Assembly (NCBI GenBank): GCA_022010095.1
Contig: CP091739.1
Span: 372,001 to 436,000, forward strand
Direction: 5' to 3'
Source of the DNA: Clostridium sp.
GTDB taxonomy: Bacteria > Bacillota_I > Bacilli_A > RF39 > UBA660
DNA: 64,000 bases
Shown here: positions 53,271-63,096 of the stretch, in pieces
Numbering within the stretch: position 1 is the first letter of the stretch
Layout: every line of letters begins with the position of its first letter
Made by a program: the position numbers and the translations under genes
The notes under the pieces: model-generated
The model's input: the letters and a program-made list of their open reading frames with translations, nothing else
What the model was told of the DNA's origin: nothing
The model's database searches: none

Positions 53271-54499
53271 TTCTAAATGCTGGTGAAACGCCACCTACAA
53301 AATGAGCATAATTATTGTTTTAATATTCCAGTTACATTAACTCCAAAGAAATTACCACTATTAGAAGAAGGAGCGTTGCGAAGCCACCACCATGTAGCAG
53401 TAGAATTATTATATTTAATCGCATTAGCATAACTATTCATAGTAACTCCTTTTTCATTATAATAATCTAGTATTCTAGTTAAATCTTTTGCAGTATCTGT
53501 AGTTTCAGCATAATCAGTATAAATTTCTTTGGGTGCAAGTAAATATAACTTATTAGTTGTAGTAAAATTAGCAGTATCATTTTTACCATAACTAGACACA
53601 ACAATTGTATCAATAATTATTTTTTTTAGTTTATTTGGTAATGCATTATATATATTATTATTTATAAACGTATTCATTTCAGCATTATTCCAACCACCTG
53701 TGTTAGAAAAAGCAGTATTCATTTTACTAGTTGTTATTATATCCTGAAACTCTAACACAAATCCACATGCTGTCTGTGAGAAACCCCCTGTAGAACACTC
53801 ACTCGGCGTTGATTTATTTGCTATTCTTAGAGTATGTGTTCCATAAGTACCCATATCAATTTCTTTTGTATCTTCAACATTATATTTACTTATATTATTT
53901 TCTTGCACTAAAGCAGATATTGTATCCCGTGAATCTTCAGCAAATGAAACTGACATTAATTCTTTATATTCCTCTATTCCAAGTTTACCATTAAACACTT
54001 TCTTCTTATTATAATTTTGATTACTACCTATATCAATAAAAAGTAATTTTAATAATATATTTATGTGTAACACCAGACTCAATCAAAATATTTCTTTTAA
54101 TTGAATTATGTTTTACTGGTGTTTGTAATATAGACTCACATGTACCCTCAACTTTACCGCTATTATTTATTCTTTGACAAGTCGCTTCTATTACAAGCTC
54201 ATCATTAATAATTTCATTTGTTAGTTCTTGCCATACAAGATTATATGAAGCATCAATATTTCCTGTATTCTTAACATTAATTTCCTTAGTAAATGAGTCC
54301 CCTGGTACAGCATTTTTCAAGATATATTTCATCAGTATCATTATATGATAATTCTAATTTTTCCAGTTGTTACTACTTTAGTATTCGCAGAATCATTGCC
54401 AGATAAAACAGCATTAAACCATGCATAAGATATAGCAAATATTGCTAATAAAAAGAATAATTATAAGAGTTAGATACAAATACTTTTTTTATCTCTCAT
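53263..54499 (-). CDS. Secreted protein with TasA/SipW-type signal and SPAFR (DUF6273-type) domain, third copy
   Basis: About 410 residues. AGGATGG precedes MRDKK and a hydrophobic signal ending FAISYAWFNAVLSGND. The beta domain has DSFTKEINVKNTGNIDASYN and VIEATCQRINNSGKVEGTCE. The second half carries GGFSQTACGFVLEFQDII, NTGGWNNAEMNTFINN, NKLYLLAPKEIYTD, TWWWLRNAPSSNSGNFFGVN and GGVSPAFRIG. Closest to the 39-kb copy over its whole length; the final 45 residues differ most. Several run errors. Confidence 0.75.
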
Positions 54500-54734
54500 A
54501 CTATTACCATCCTAACATTAATAATTATATCAAATTTTATATCTATAAACAAGCAATAGTACATAACTTATCATTCTATTATAAAAGCAAACAATACATA
54601 TACTCATATTCTTTACATATTAAATTAATATAACCCAATTAATCAATACAAAAAAATCCAATATAGAATTAGTTATATAGAATCACTAAAAATTAATTGC
54701 AAGTTTTTTTCATCATCAATTATAAACATTTAAA
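54500..54734. other. Intergenic region
   Basis: Nothing recognised apart from AT-rich sequence. It presumably carries the promoter of the third SPAFR gene near 54510-54560. Confidence 0.4.
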
Positions 54735-54770
54735 AAAATACCTCAAACACTAAGCCTAAGGTATTTTTAT
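54735..54770 (-). terminator. Terminator beyond the tRNA-Arg 3' fragment
   Basis: ATACCT/AGGTAT stem followed on the minus strand by seven T; probably the original terminator of tRNA-Arg before insertion of the island. Confidence 0.55.
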
Positions 54771-54779
54771 CTTCATACA

Positions 54780-54828
54780 TGGTGTCCTCGAGGCGATTCG
54801 AACGCCTGACCGAGCTACTTAGAAGGCA
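54780..54828 (-). repeat. tRNA-Arg 3' fragment: putative attachment-site copy
   Basis: The 35 bases from 54779, including TGGTGTCCTCGAGGCGATTC and the T arm, are identical to the 3' end of tRNA-Arg at 57790, and CTTAGAAGGC of the anticodon region also matches. The 5' half of the tRNA is missing. This is the footprint left when an element integrates into a tRNA gene. Confidence 0.85.
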
Positions 54829-55271
54829 TAAAAAAATATTAAGGTCATATTAATTTTTTTACTTATATTACTGGTTTATAATTAAATAGTAAATTAAGAT
54901 GTGTCATAAAAAAATGTGCCATTTTTTTATATAAAAATAAGTAAAAAGTTTAAAAAAACTTAATAAAATAATGACTAAAACCATAAATGTTTGCTTGTTT
55001 TTATTAGGTCTATGTGGTATCATCTAGTGTATAAGCGATCGCGGTCTAGAACAAATAAAAAATCATGTTCTAAAAACATGACTTCTTATATGAGGTAGTT
55101 AGCACCTACCTAGAACTAGAGAATAACAATGTTTATTCAAAAAATACAAAAATATAAAACTAATTTACTCCTGTTCTTTATTTATATACTAACACAAAAA
55201 AATCATTTTTTTGTGTTGATGGTTGTATTAGCAGAATAATGTATATTAGTCAATCATAAGAAAGGAATAAA
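54829..55271. other. Island left end with a structured minus-strand RNA
   Basis: No protein gene seen. At 55040-55145 the minus strand folds into GGTAG/CTACC and then TCATGTT/AACATGA followed by TTTTTTA, a small RNA with its own terminator. GCGATCGC at 55027-55034 stands out from the AT-rich background. Confidence 0.45.
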
Positions 55272-55633
55272 ATGAAAAGTATTGATATTAAAAATTCAAA
55301 AATAAATATGGTAATTATATATACAAGATAATTAAACATTTTTAATACAAATGGATTCAAATGGAACTTGTTTGACGATGAGGTGTATGATAGGAATAGA
55401 GGCTATTTTTTTGAAAAAAACATTTATAATGATATTGATTTAAAGAAAAAAATAAATTCTGAAGCCTATTATATTGTTTCGATGAAATTGATAGGTAAAA
55501 AAACTTAAATGGTGATTATATAACTATTATAGTTTCTGGATTGCGTTTTTTTGTCAGCATTGAATCAAACATGTTAGCATTAGATGATATTGAAAAAAAT
55601 TGTAATAATATTATAGATGATTTAGATATATGA
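55272..55633 (+). CDS. Candidate immunity protein 1 (hypothetical)
   Basis: About 118 residues after correcting several runs. AAGGAATAAA precedes MKSIDIKNSKIN. Later GFKWNLFDDEVYDRNRGYFF and EAYYIVSMKLIG, ending NCNNIIDDLDI. Acidic and soluble with no signal peptide. It lies in the tRNA-Arg island, is followed by a terminator that occurs twice, and has the size and charge of toxin immunity proteins. No family recognised, so the role is inference from context. Confidence 0.5.
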
Positions 55634-55653
55634 ATATAATTGGCGTTATTTAT

Positions 55654-55705
55654 AAATATTGGGTGGAGTTTTTTTATGACATTATTATCCACTCTTTTTT
55701 TATTT
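55654..55705 (+). repeat. 52-base direct repeat containing a terminator, copy 1
   Basis: Identical to 57469-57520. Contains GTGGA/TCCAC arms with seven T after the stem, so it works as a terminator for the gene before it. Confidence 0.9.
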
Positions 55706-55773
55706 GCATAATTAAAAAAATTAAAGTAGTTACTGTGAAATACCTCTATATAATTGAAAGAGATGTAATATTA

Positions 55774-56077
55774 ATGAAAAAAATGACAAGTTAAATGAAA
55801 TGTATTCAATAATTGCAGAAGAATTAGCAATTAGTTCTACTATTTTTTTGATGATGCTACAACTAGCAATAAAGTCCGTTGGTGAATACTTGAATAATAA
55901 TTTAGGATATGAAGTAGATATATATCCACAAGGAGCAATGGAAAAGAACTTAAAAAAATTATTAATGGATTTAGTATGGATTATTATTTAGAAGATTCAA
56001 ATATTTTCTTAGAAAAGAATGATAATTATACTTTATTCTTTATTAGAGAACTTGATAATTCTTTTGGTTGGATTTAA
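55774..56077 (+). CDS. Candidate immunity protein 2 (hypothetical)
   Basis: About 100 residues with several breaks. MKKNDKLNEMYSIIAEELAI, then VGEYLNNNLGYEVDIYPQG, MDYYLEDSNIFLEKNDNYTL and FFIRELDNSFGWI with a TAA. The stop is immediately followed, without ribosome site or start, by the Rhs fragment, as if the fragment had recombined in behind this gene. Soluble and acidic. No family recognised. Confidence 0.5.
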
Positions 56078-56650
56078 ATATAATAATAATTTATATTATT
56101 ATGTAAAAAGATGTATTTGATTCAATTATCGGAATATTAGATACTTCAAATAATATTGTTGCAAAATATAAATATGATACTTGGGATAATATCTTGAGTA
56201 TTCTTGATGGCAATGATAATGATGTAAGTAATAATATGAGTCATATTGCAAATATTAATTCATTTAGATATAGAGGCTATTATTATGATAAAGAAACAGA
56301 AATGTATTATCTGGGATATAGATATTATAACCCTCGTATTCGCAGAGTTATTAGCACTGATAATGCAATTTATGATGATGTTATAGGTGGAAATCTTTAT
56401 GTTTATTGTTACAACAATCCTGTTTCAAAAAGATGAAGATGGAAGATTTGGAATATTTGCGATTGCATTAACTTGTGGTATAATAAATGCAGGTTTAAAA
56501 TATGTTTTTGAGTAAAATAGAAGGAAAAAGATTATACATTCCAAGATGGATATAATAATTTTTGAAGAACCAAAAGAGGTAGTAAATATTAATACACCAA
56601 TGTGTGGTTTGCATGATGATAGACATTATTTCAAAAATGCGGAGGAATAA
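56078..56650 (+). pseudogene. Orphan Rhs C-terminal fragment with toxin-like tip
   Basis: No start codon. The frame opens inside a Rhs repeat: YYYVKDVFDSIIGILDTSNN, VAKYKYDTWDNILSI, then the core NSFRYRGYYYDKETEMYYLG, YRYYNPRIRRVISTD and LYVYCYNNPVSKRDEDG. Behind this boundary, where Rhs proteins switch to a variable toxin, come GRFGIFAIALTCGIINAGLK (hydrophobic) and a hydrophilic end with PMCGLHDDRHYFKNAEE. A full Rhs would be well over 1,000 residues; only about 185 remain. The tip could be membrane-active. Probably a displaced C-terminal cassette, silent unless recombined onto a full Rhs gene. Confidence 0.75.
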
Positions 56651-56653
56651 ATA

Positions 56654-57051
56654 ATGAATAATAAAAATGAAATAATAATAAAAAGAAGAGAATTTATTTT
56701 TAAAAATTCCTATATTATTTTTTTCATTTTTTTAGTGTACTATTAGCATTTATCATTGGAGCTTATTTAGAAAAAAAAGGTAAAAGACCAAATATTGATA
56801 TTTTTTTATGCTTTCAATTATTGTTTATACTTTTTCTAATTATTGGATTAATGTATTTTTTTATCAAAAATGGGGAGCAAACCAAAGGTGGCTTTTTATA
56901 TTCCACATTCTGGGACCTTTGGTTTTTTTCTCCAAATATTAAATCTAAGATAGGGAAAAAAATAAGAAAAATTGAAAAAAATATTGTCAATTACAATAAT
57001 TTATTAAAACTTTTTTTAATAATTCTACATATAGTAAAAAAAGAAAGTTAA
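56654..57051 (+). CDS. Membrane protein, likely immunity partner of the Rhs tip
   Basis: About 130 residues. GGAGGAATAAATA before ATG lies in the end of the Rhs fragment. MNNKNEIIIKRREFIFKNSY, a first helix (IIFFIFSVLLAFIIGAYLEK), a second helix (LCFQLLFILFLIIGLMYFFI), then a soluble tail with YSTFWDLWFFSPNIKSKIGK. A two-helix membrane protein right behind a hydrophobic toxin tip fits an immunity protein guarding the membrane. Inferred from position; no family recognised. Confidence 0.55.
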
Positions 57052-57062
57052 AATTGGAAATT

Positions 57063-57435
57063 ATGAAAGCATTTTTATATTTTTTAAAAAAATGTATTTG
57101 CATGTTTTTAATGGTTACATCTTAGTAGAAGCAAATGACGATATACTAAACAGTATTAATGAAATTAAAGAAAAAAAGCATTAATACTTTATTAGATTTG
57201 TCAAACAACTTAAGAATCATTTCTTATAATTTAATGATTATTATTTATTTAAAAAAACAAATAATAGTGTAAATAATCTTATTTCAAAAAAATTGATATA
57301 TTAGATTTAGATGGTTATGATGAATTAATAATTACTTCAATAGTTCATGATAATAAATTAGAGTATTTAAATTATATAAGTGGGCCTATGAAGTCAAATT
57401 ATGATTTAAATATAAAAAGAATTAAAAATAATTAA
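57063..57435 (+). CDS. Candidate immunity or secreted protein (hypothetical)
   Basis: About 122 residues with four breaks. The start MKAFLYFLKNVFACF may be a signal or anchor. Then ANDDILNSINEIKEKSINTL, LSNNLRIISYNLNDYYLF and LDGYDELIITSIVHDNKLEY. It ends just before the second copy of the 52-base terminator, so it closes the module. Function unknown. Confidence 0.45.
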
Positions 57436-57468
57436 ATAAGGTATGTTTAATATATTAATATATTAGTT

Positions 57469-57520
57469 AAATATTGGGTGGAGTTTTTTTATGACATTAT
57501 TATCCACTCTTTTTTTATTT
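57469..57520 (+). repeat. 52-base direct repeat containing a terminator, copy 2
   Basis: Exact copy of 55654-55705. Confidence 0.9.
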
Positions 57521-57749
57521 ACTTAATAAATCAATATATTGGTTTAAGAAATGGAATAAGAGCTTTACTTAAAAAAATGAAATAATTAGAACTATGAAAC
57601 TTATGTAAAGCATTTAAAAAGCCTTTTATACCAGCATATTTCATATTATAATATATGTGCCATTTTGTCATAAAATGCCATAAAAAAACGCCTAAAATGA
57701 TAATAAAATATAATAATTCATAATAGTTTAATATTTATAATAAAGCATT
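57521..57749. other. Island right end, no gene seen
   Basis: AT-rich sequence with TGTGCCATTTTGTCATAAAA and related TGTCATAAAA/GTGCCATTTT words that also occur at 54900-54935 near the other end. They could be recombinase arm sites, which is speculative. Confidence 0.35.
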
Positions 57750-57778
57750 TAAAAAAAGCCTAATTCTAGGCTTTCTTT
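57750..57778 (-). terminator. Terminator of tRNA-Arg
   Basis: AAGCCTA/TAGGCTT stem with a GAAT loop and seven T on the minus strand. Confidence 0.75.
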
Positions 57779-57789
57779 ATAATCAAATA

Positions 57790-57866
<77 letters not shown>

Positions 57867-57925
57867 ACATCCCAACTGACAAATAAAAGTATACAACATT
57901 ATTTAATGCTTTTCAAGTCCTTTTA

Positions 57926-58868
57926 TCACTTTTTTACAAATTCAGCTACATTATCTTTATCTTTAGTACTGAAAACAACCTCATTTACATCATAATTTTC
58001 AAATATAGAAGATGCTATTACATACTTAACTTCCTCTAATATAACACCACTTTCCATATCACCAAATATATATTCATTAAAAAAACAAGATTCATTTTTA
58101 TCATCTTTAATATCATAATTTAATAATTCAATATTACTAGAAACATAACTATTTAAATTATCTTGACTATTAATACTATTAGTAAGTTCACGTATGATAA
58201 TATCTATCTTATCACTACTAGTATTAGTTATATATGTAACTGGAACATAATATATATTTTTCATCAATGTTTTTTTACTAAAGAACACAGTAGTATTATC
58301 TATATCATTAAAACTATCTATATCATATTTCTTATTAATACCATATTTACGTGTTAATGGATATTTTTATTTTTTTAGTAGTATTTGGTATATATTTTTA
58401 GTTCTTTAGAATCAACAGTTATATAGATGTTATTTAATCCATTTATTTCAGTTATACTATATACAATTGCTTCTATCATTTCTTCACTTACATATTTATT
58501 AACACTTAATAATTCACTATTGAAATCTAAATATACATTGTCTTTCTCTACTTTAACATTATTTAATATTGTATTCTTTTGGTATCAATGTATAAAATCC
58601 ATCAATATCACTATTAGTAAGTTTATCTATTTTTATCTTTTTATTATTGATACTATATCAATTTTATCATAATATGTAACCACTCTTGAAACATAATTAT
58701 CATTATCAAGTAAATAAACTATATTTTTCCTTTTAAATTATTATTCTCTTCTACTATTTCAGTATTTATATCAGGCTTTGTTGGTATTAAATAAAACATT
58801 ATAAGTAAAAATAATGATACACTAGCTACTACTATTTTATTAATTGTCCATTTTTTAATCATTTTCAT
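57926..58868 (-). CDS. GerM-like protein with two GerMN-type domains
   Basis: About 310 residues. N-terminal anchor (NKIVVASVSLFLLIMFYLIP), then two similar modules. First: YLDFNSELLSVNKYVSEEMI, EAIVYTITEINGLNNIYITV. Second: YYVPVTYITNTSSDKIDIII, RELTNSINSQDNLNSYVSSN, SGVILEEVKYVIASSIFENY. This YVPVT..I..EL.......GV pattern is the GerMN domain, found twice in GerM of spore formers, which acts in the forespore-mother-cell space. Start is ATG 58868 or 58862; no ribosome site seen. Next to gerE, supporting a sporulation role. Confidence 0.75.
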
Positions 58869-58898
58869 ATTAAATAATATGTTATATAAAAAAATATA

Positions 58899-58922
58899 AA
58901 AAGTACTATTTCTAGTACCAAT
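58899..58922 (-). terminator. GAAA-loop hairpin in the gerM leader
   Basis: GTACTA/TAGTAC stem with GAAA loop and T run, 31 bases before the gerM start. Either a second terminator behind gerE or an attenuator for gerM. Confidence 0.55.
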
Positions 58923-59009
58923 TATTTATTATCTTAACATTATTATAAAAAAATTTATAATTCAATACATCTATTCCACCAAAAAAATTTTTACTGATAA
59001 TCAACCTAC

Positions 59010-59038
59010 AAAAAAATGACTATTAAAAAGTCATTTAC
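59010..59038 (-). terminator. Terminator after gerE
   Basis: AATGACT/AGTCATT stem with seven T on the minus strand. Confidence 0.75.
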
Positions 59039-59267
59039 AATGTAATTTCACCTAATTTAAGAAGTTCTATTACTGCTCCTGCTCTACCTTTTACAACCAA
59101 GTTTTTTTGCATAGCATTTGATACATGATTTCTAACAGTTTTTTCACTTATATTAAGTATTTCAGCAATTTCACGAGTTGACTTATTTTGTACTAATAAT
59201 ACAAATACATCTTTTTTTCTCTTTTAGTTAATATATTTCCCACATTGCACCTTCTTCCATAAATCAT
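59035..59267 (-). CDS. gerE: GerE, LuxR-type sporulation regulator
   Basis: About 70-75 residues. ILTKREKDVFVLLVQNKSTR, EIAEILNISEKTVRNHVSNA and MQKLGVKGRAGAVIELLKLG follow Bacillus GerE almost position by position (LTKREREVFELLVQDKTTKE in that protein). GerE is the last mother-cell regulator, acting on coat genes with sigma-K. Start is either ATG 59267 or GTG 59243; GTG has AAGGTG at good spacing. Two run errors. Confidence 0.92.
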
Positions 59268-59319
59268 TTCACTCTTAATTTATGAAAAAAATAGTGTTTT
59301 TATGTGAAAGAAAAAAAGC

Positions 59320-59818
59320 CTATTTATCAAACTTAATAGTTATATTTTTTTCTTATCTTTAAATTCTTCTTGAATACTTCTCATTATATTATTAGCAAGT
59401 TCATTATTATGTTCACTTGAAGATATAGTTACTTTTTATATTATCATTATTAATTTCAATATATGATTTAATTTTTAAAATCATTTAATATTTTTATCTT
59501 CAAGATAAGTTTCTTTTTCCTTTAGCAATATTAAGTATTTGAAGTTCTTCAAAAGCTGTATTTTTAACTTCAGTACTTGATGAAGGTGAAACTATCTTCT
59601 CTTGTAACTCGCTCATAACACTACTTATTTTTTCATTTCTACTCGCTCTTAAAGCAACAAGTTTATCATTTTCACTTACACTTACATCTATACTCTTATT
59701 AACACTCTCTATTCCATTCTTACTAAATATTTCACTTGGTAATGTTATATAATATACTCCCAAAAATAAGTATTAATGAAAATAGAGTTAAAAACCACAT
59801 ATTTTGTCTATTAATCAT
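59320..59818 (-). CDS. spoIIIAH: Stage III sporulation protein AH
   Basis: About 165 residues. GAGGTG precedes MINRQNMWFLTLFSLILIFG, one helix. Then VNKSIDVSVSENDKLVALRA, SRNEKISSVMSELQEKIVSP, KNTAFEELQILNIAKGKETY and a YscJ/FliF-like C-terminus (NNDNIKVTISSSEHNNELAN, RSIQEEFKDKKNITIKFDK). Typical of SpoIIIAH, which sits in the mother-cell membrane and meets SpoIIQ in the feeding channel. It stands without the rest of the spoIIIA operon in this window. Four run errors. Confidence 0.88.
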
Positions 59819-59862
59819 AATTCACCTCTAGTAAAGTATATTAATATATTATCTTTATATAC

Positions 59863-59892
59863 CAAAAAAGTGCGATTACTCACACTTTAAAT
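59863..59892 (-). terminator. Terminator after lipoprotein 1
   Basis: AAGTGTGA/TCGCACTT-type stem with six T on the minus strand. Confidence 0.65.
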
Positions 59893-60236
59893 CAATAACA
59901 ACAGGATTCTTAAAATATTCTAATTTTTCTTACATTATCTGTATCAAAAATATATACCAGATGTTTCTTTATCACATTCTTTATGATTATCTTTATTGAT
60001 AAAATTATCAAAATTATATTTATATTTTTTTAGATAAATCTTTTTAATGATATAAAATATTGACCATCTTTTTTTCAAATTTTTTTCATAATCACCTTTT
60101 TTTCATAAATAGTATCAGCATATTTAAATAATATATTATTCATTTCAGTAATAGTAAGTTCTTCATTAGTAGCTTCTTTCTTCTTACATGAACATAATAG
60201 TAATAACATAATTATAATTAAAATAAATTTTTTCAT
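59876..60236 (-). CDS. Lipoprotein 1 of a three-member family
   Basis: About 118 residues. GGGAG precedes MKKFILIIIMLLLLCSCKKK with a lipobox (LCSC). The mature part: TEMNNILFKYADTIYEKKDY, YFISLKDLSKKYKYNFDNFI, KECDKETSGIYFDTDN and a Cys near the end (IDLKCE). Two more family members lie at 60.3 and 62.7 kb. Function unknown; linkage to Cys-rich adhesins suggests an accessory role. Confidence 0.6.
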
Positions 60237-60277
60237 AACTTCTCCCATATCAATATTAACATAATAAATAGAATTTA

Positions 60278-60310
60278 TCAATGAAAAACTTATCTAAAAA
60301 AAGATAAGTC
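60278..60310 (-). terminator. Terminator after lipoprotein 2
   Basis: ACTTATCT/AGATAAGT stem and T run on the minus strand. Confidence 0.65.
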
Positions 60311-60316
60311 ATCATT

Positions 60317-60662
60317 TTATTCACATAACATACTATAAGATGTAGTATATGTATCACTTACTAAAGTAATTGTAATACCTGTTTGTTCAAGATTACATTC
60401 TTTTTTAGAACTTGGTCTTACAAACATTGAAGTATCATAATTTAATTCTTTTAGATTCTTTAATGAAATATAATATTGATTGTCTAGTATTTTTATAATT
60501 TGTATATTGTTTTTTTATCATATATTTCCATTGAATAGTTAATTAGTCTATTATAAATTTTATCATCAAATTCTTTATCTAATTCTTCATTAGTTTTTAC
60601 CACAACCTGTTAAAAAGAAATATTGATAATATTGATATAAGAAATAATAGTATTTTTTTCAT
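60317..60662 (-). CDS. Lipoprotein 2
   Basis: About 112 residues. GGAGG precedes MKKILLFLISILSIFLLTGC (lipobox LTGC). NEELDKEFDDKIYNRLINYS, QYYISLKNLKELNYDTSMFV, SKKECNLEQTGITITLV and a terminal MLCE share the spacing of two Cys with lipoproteins 1 and 3. Its ATG overlaps the stop of the Gly/Cys-rich adhesin (TAATG), so the pair is co-translated. Confidence 0.65.
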
Positions 60663-62581
60663 TATAATTCCTCCCCATGGAAACTTACTTTTACTTGACC
60701 ATTACCACTATTAGTACCAATAGTTGATGAAGTATTTTTTTAGCATTTGATGAATAAATATTACTTCCTCCATATCCTGATTTATAGTCTTTTTTCAATC
60801 TATCACAACCGTACTGACATGTATTATGACCTGTTTTACAATCATCCCATTCTGTATCGCAATCATAAACACATTCATTAGTTGTATAAGCACAACTATT
60901 CCATGTTTTACCTATACAATAACCATAACAAGCATTTGGATAAGAGGCTGTTTCTCCATTAGTACATCTACCAGAAGGTCCTGGATCACAACTAAATACT
61001 TTTTGGTCACCTCCACAGTTTACATTACTAGAGCCATAACCATACCAACCATTATTTCTACATTCATACCATCTATCACCATAACCTCCACCATATTCAT
61101 ATGTTTCATAATCACCTTGACAAGTTGGTTCAGTATGATGGCAACTACTACAATTAGTAGATACATAACCTCCTGTACAAGTATTTTCACCAGTATAACA
61201 ATAGCTACAATTAGCATCATAGTAGTAATCAAAGCTTGATCCACCACCTCCACCATTTGTTCCTTTTGAACCAGCACCATTTCCAACATTTGTTCCGCCA
61301 TTAGCAGAGCCAGCTCCTCCAGAAGTACCAGAAGCACCACCTCCACCTCCAGCAGCAGAAATTAATATAGTTCCATTTTTCTTAATAGTAGAAGCACCAC
61401 CACCATAATATTGTCCGGACCCTCCACCATTATAACCTCTAGCAGTACCACTATTACTTCCAGCACCACCTGTATTTATAGTAAGTGTATCACCTTTATT
61501 TAAGTAAACAGTACCAACAGCCTTAGCACCTTTTCCACCATTATTACCACCTTGTGCACCATAACCAGTAAGTGTATAATAACCATTATACTTAACATTA
61601 TATGTTTGATTAGATGCTACAAAAAGTATAAGTCCTATCTTCAGGTTTTTCCATAAGTAACTGTACAAGTTGTATCATTTGTAATATGATTTATTGTTAA
61701 TTTTTTAGGTACATATGATGCATTTTGACTATTAGTACAACTAACTTTATCATATGCATAACCACTACTTCCAGTAAGTGTAGTACTTAAATTATCTCCA
61801 GCTTCACCTGTTAATTTACTATTTGTAGCACTTCCATTATTAACAACAATATTAGCTGTAACATCCTTACCTCTATATCTTATAGAACAAGTACCATCAC
61901 CCCTAATATTATCAAGAACTAGTTTATTGTCTATTATCTTATAACTACCAATTGTAGAATCACAAACTAAATCTCCTTCTTTACCTTTAAATAAATAATA
62001 ACTTTTGATTTGGAGTAATTGTATAAGTTTTATTATAGCCAATTACTGTTTCACTAATCTCATTTTTTTACCACTTATATTAGCATTAACAAGATTAATT
62101 GCAATCTTAAATTCAGGAATGACAAACATCCATGGATTATTACGACTACCAGTACCTGTTACCATAGTTTCAGGAATAACAAGCTCAGTAATTCTTGATT
62201 CAAAAGAACCCAATGTAGAAGTAGTATTTAACTTTCTAATATCAACAATATAAGCTCCATTATTAAACGCTGTCATAGTCCAATATCTAGAACCAGTTAT
62301 CAAATATGAATCATTATTGTTATCTAAAGCAGTATTAAATTCATAGCTATTTAAGAATCCACCATTATTAAAACCCAGAACTCTTACTTAAAGAACTTCC
62401 ATTATATAAATATTTATTATTGTTATCAATAAATAACTTATATCTATTAAATCTCGTTATATAACTATCTGTATTCTTAACAGCATCATTATAATTAGAA
62501 AATGAACTAGCTCCTTTCACATTAATCATAAATAATGACATAAATAACATAATGCTTAAATATTTAACTACTTTTTTTCAT
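60662..62581 (-). CDS. Giant secreted Gly-rich and Cys-rich adhesin-like protein
   Basis: About 640 residues. GGGTGAAG precedes MKKVVKYLSIMLFMSLFMIN with VKGA as signal end. N-terminal module: SYITRFNRYKLFID, DSYLITGSRYWTMTAFN, ITELVIPETMVTGTGSRNNP. Middle: short beta units with Cys (GDLVCDSTIGSYKIID, DTTCTVTYGKT). Then a Gly-rich domain (YTLTGYGAQGGNNGGKGAKA, GGGGGASGTSGG) and a tail with about 26 Cys in CxxC and CxxxC spacing (NCSYCYTGENTC, NCSSCHHTEPTC, CDTEWDDCKTGHNTCQYGCD). Ends KVSFHGEEL. Likely disulfide- or metal-stabilised display at the cell surface. Confidence 0.7.
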
Positions 62582-62625
62582 ATCTTCACCCTATTATTAA
62601 TAATAGCAAATTTTACAAATAAAAA

Positions 62626-62662
62626 AACAATTCTAAAATGTAATTTTTTTCTAGAATTGCTT
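62626..62662 (-). terminator. Terminator after lipoprotein 3
   Basis: CAATTCTA/TAGAATTG stem with a long loop and seven T on the minus strand. Confidence 0.7.
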
Positions 62663-62669
62663 ATATTAA

Positions 62670-63070
62670 TTATTCACAATAAACAGATAAAACAATTGGA
62701 TATTCTTTATATTCTCTTTTTATCTACATTATCAATGTCAAAATATATACCGGTTTTCTCATGATTACATTGTTTCTTAGTAGTAGGACTTATTATTTTT
62801 GAATCATCAAATCCATAATCACTTACCAATTTTGATAAACTTATATAATATTTGCCATCTACTTTTTGGATATTTAGTATATTCTTTTTTTATTATAGAT
62901 ACTTACTCCAAAATCATATAATGCTTTATTGACATCTAAATCTACTCCATTTGATATAGCTTTTTTAGTTGTTGTTGTAGTTGTACTTGAATTATCATTA
63001 TTGATATTTTTCCTTTTTTACAACCTACTACCATAAATAAACACATAATTATTATTAATATTTTTTTCAT
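62670..63070 (-). CDS. Lipoprotein 3
   Basis: About 130 residues. AGGAG precedes MKKILIIIMCLFMVVGCKKG (lipobox VVGC). A Ser/Thr-rich linker (SSTTTTTTKK) leads to ALYDFGVSIYNKKN, GKYYISLSKLVSDYGFD, TKKQCNHEKTGIYFDIDN and YPIVLSVYCE. Most like lipoprotein 1. It follows the second Cys-rich adhesin by 27 bases, repeating the adhesin-lipoprotein order. Confidence 0.65.
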
Positions 63071-63096
63071 AATCTCTCCTTCTTTTACTTTTTTTA

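Noticed and set aside
32514..54499. A diversity-generating retroelement within the window
   Set aside because: No reverse transcriptase motif and no template repeat seen; kept only as a hypothesis for the variable ends.
60826..61346. Long open frames rich in Thr/Ile/Ser (plus strand) and in Met/Val/Leu (minus, other frame)
   Set aside because: Both are shadows of the Gly/Cys-rich adhesin, whose low-complexity codons leave all frames open.
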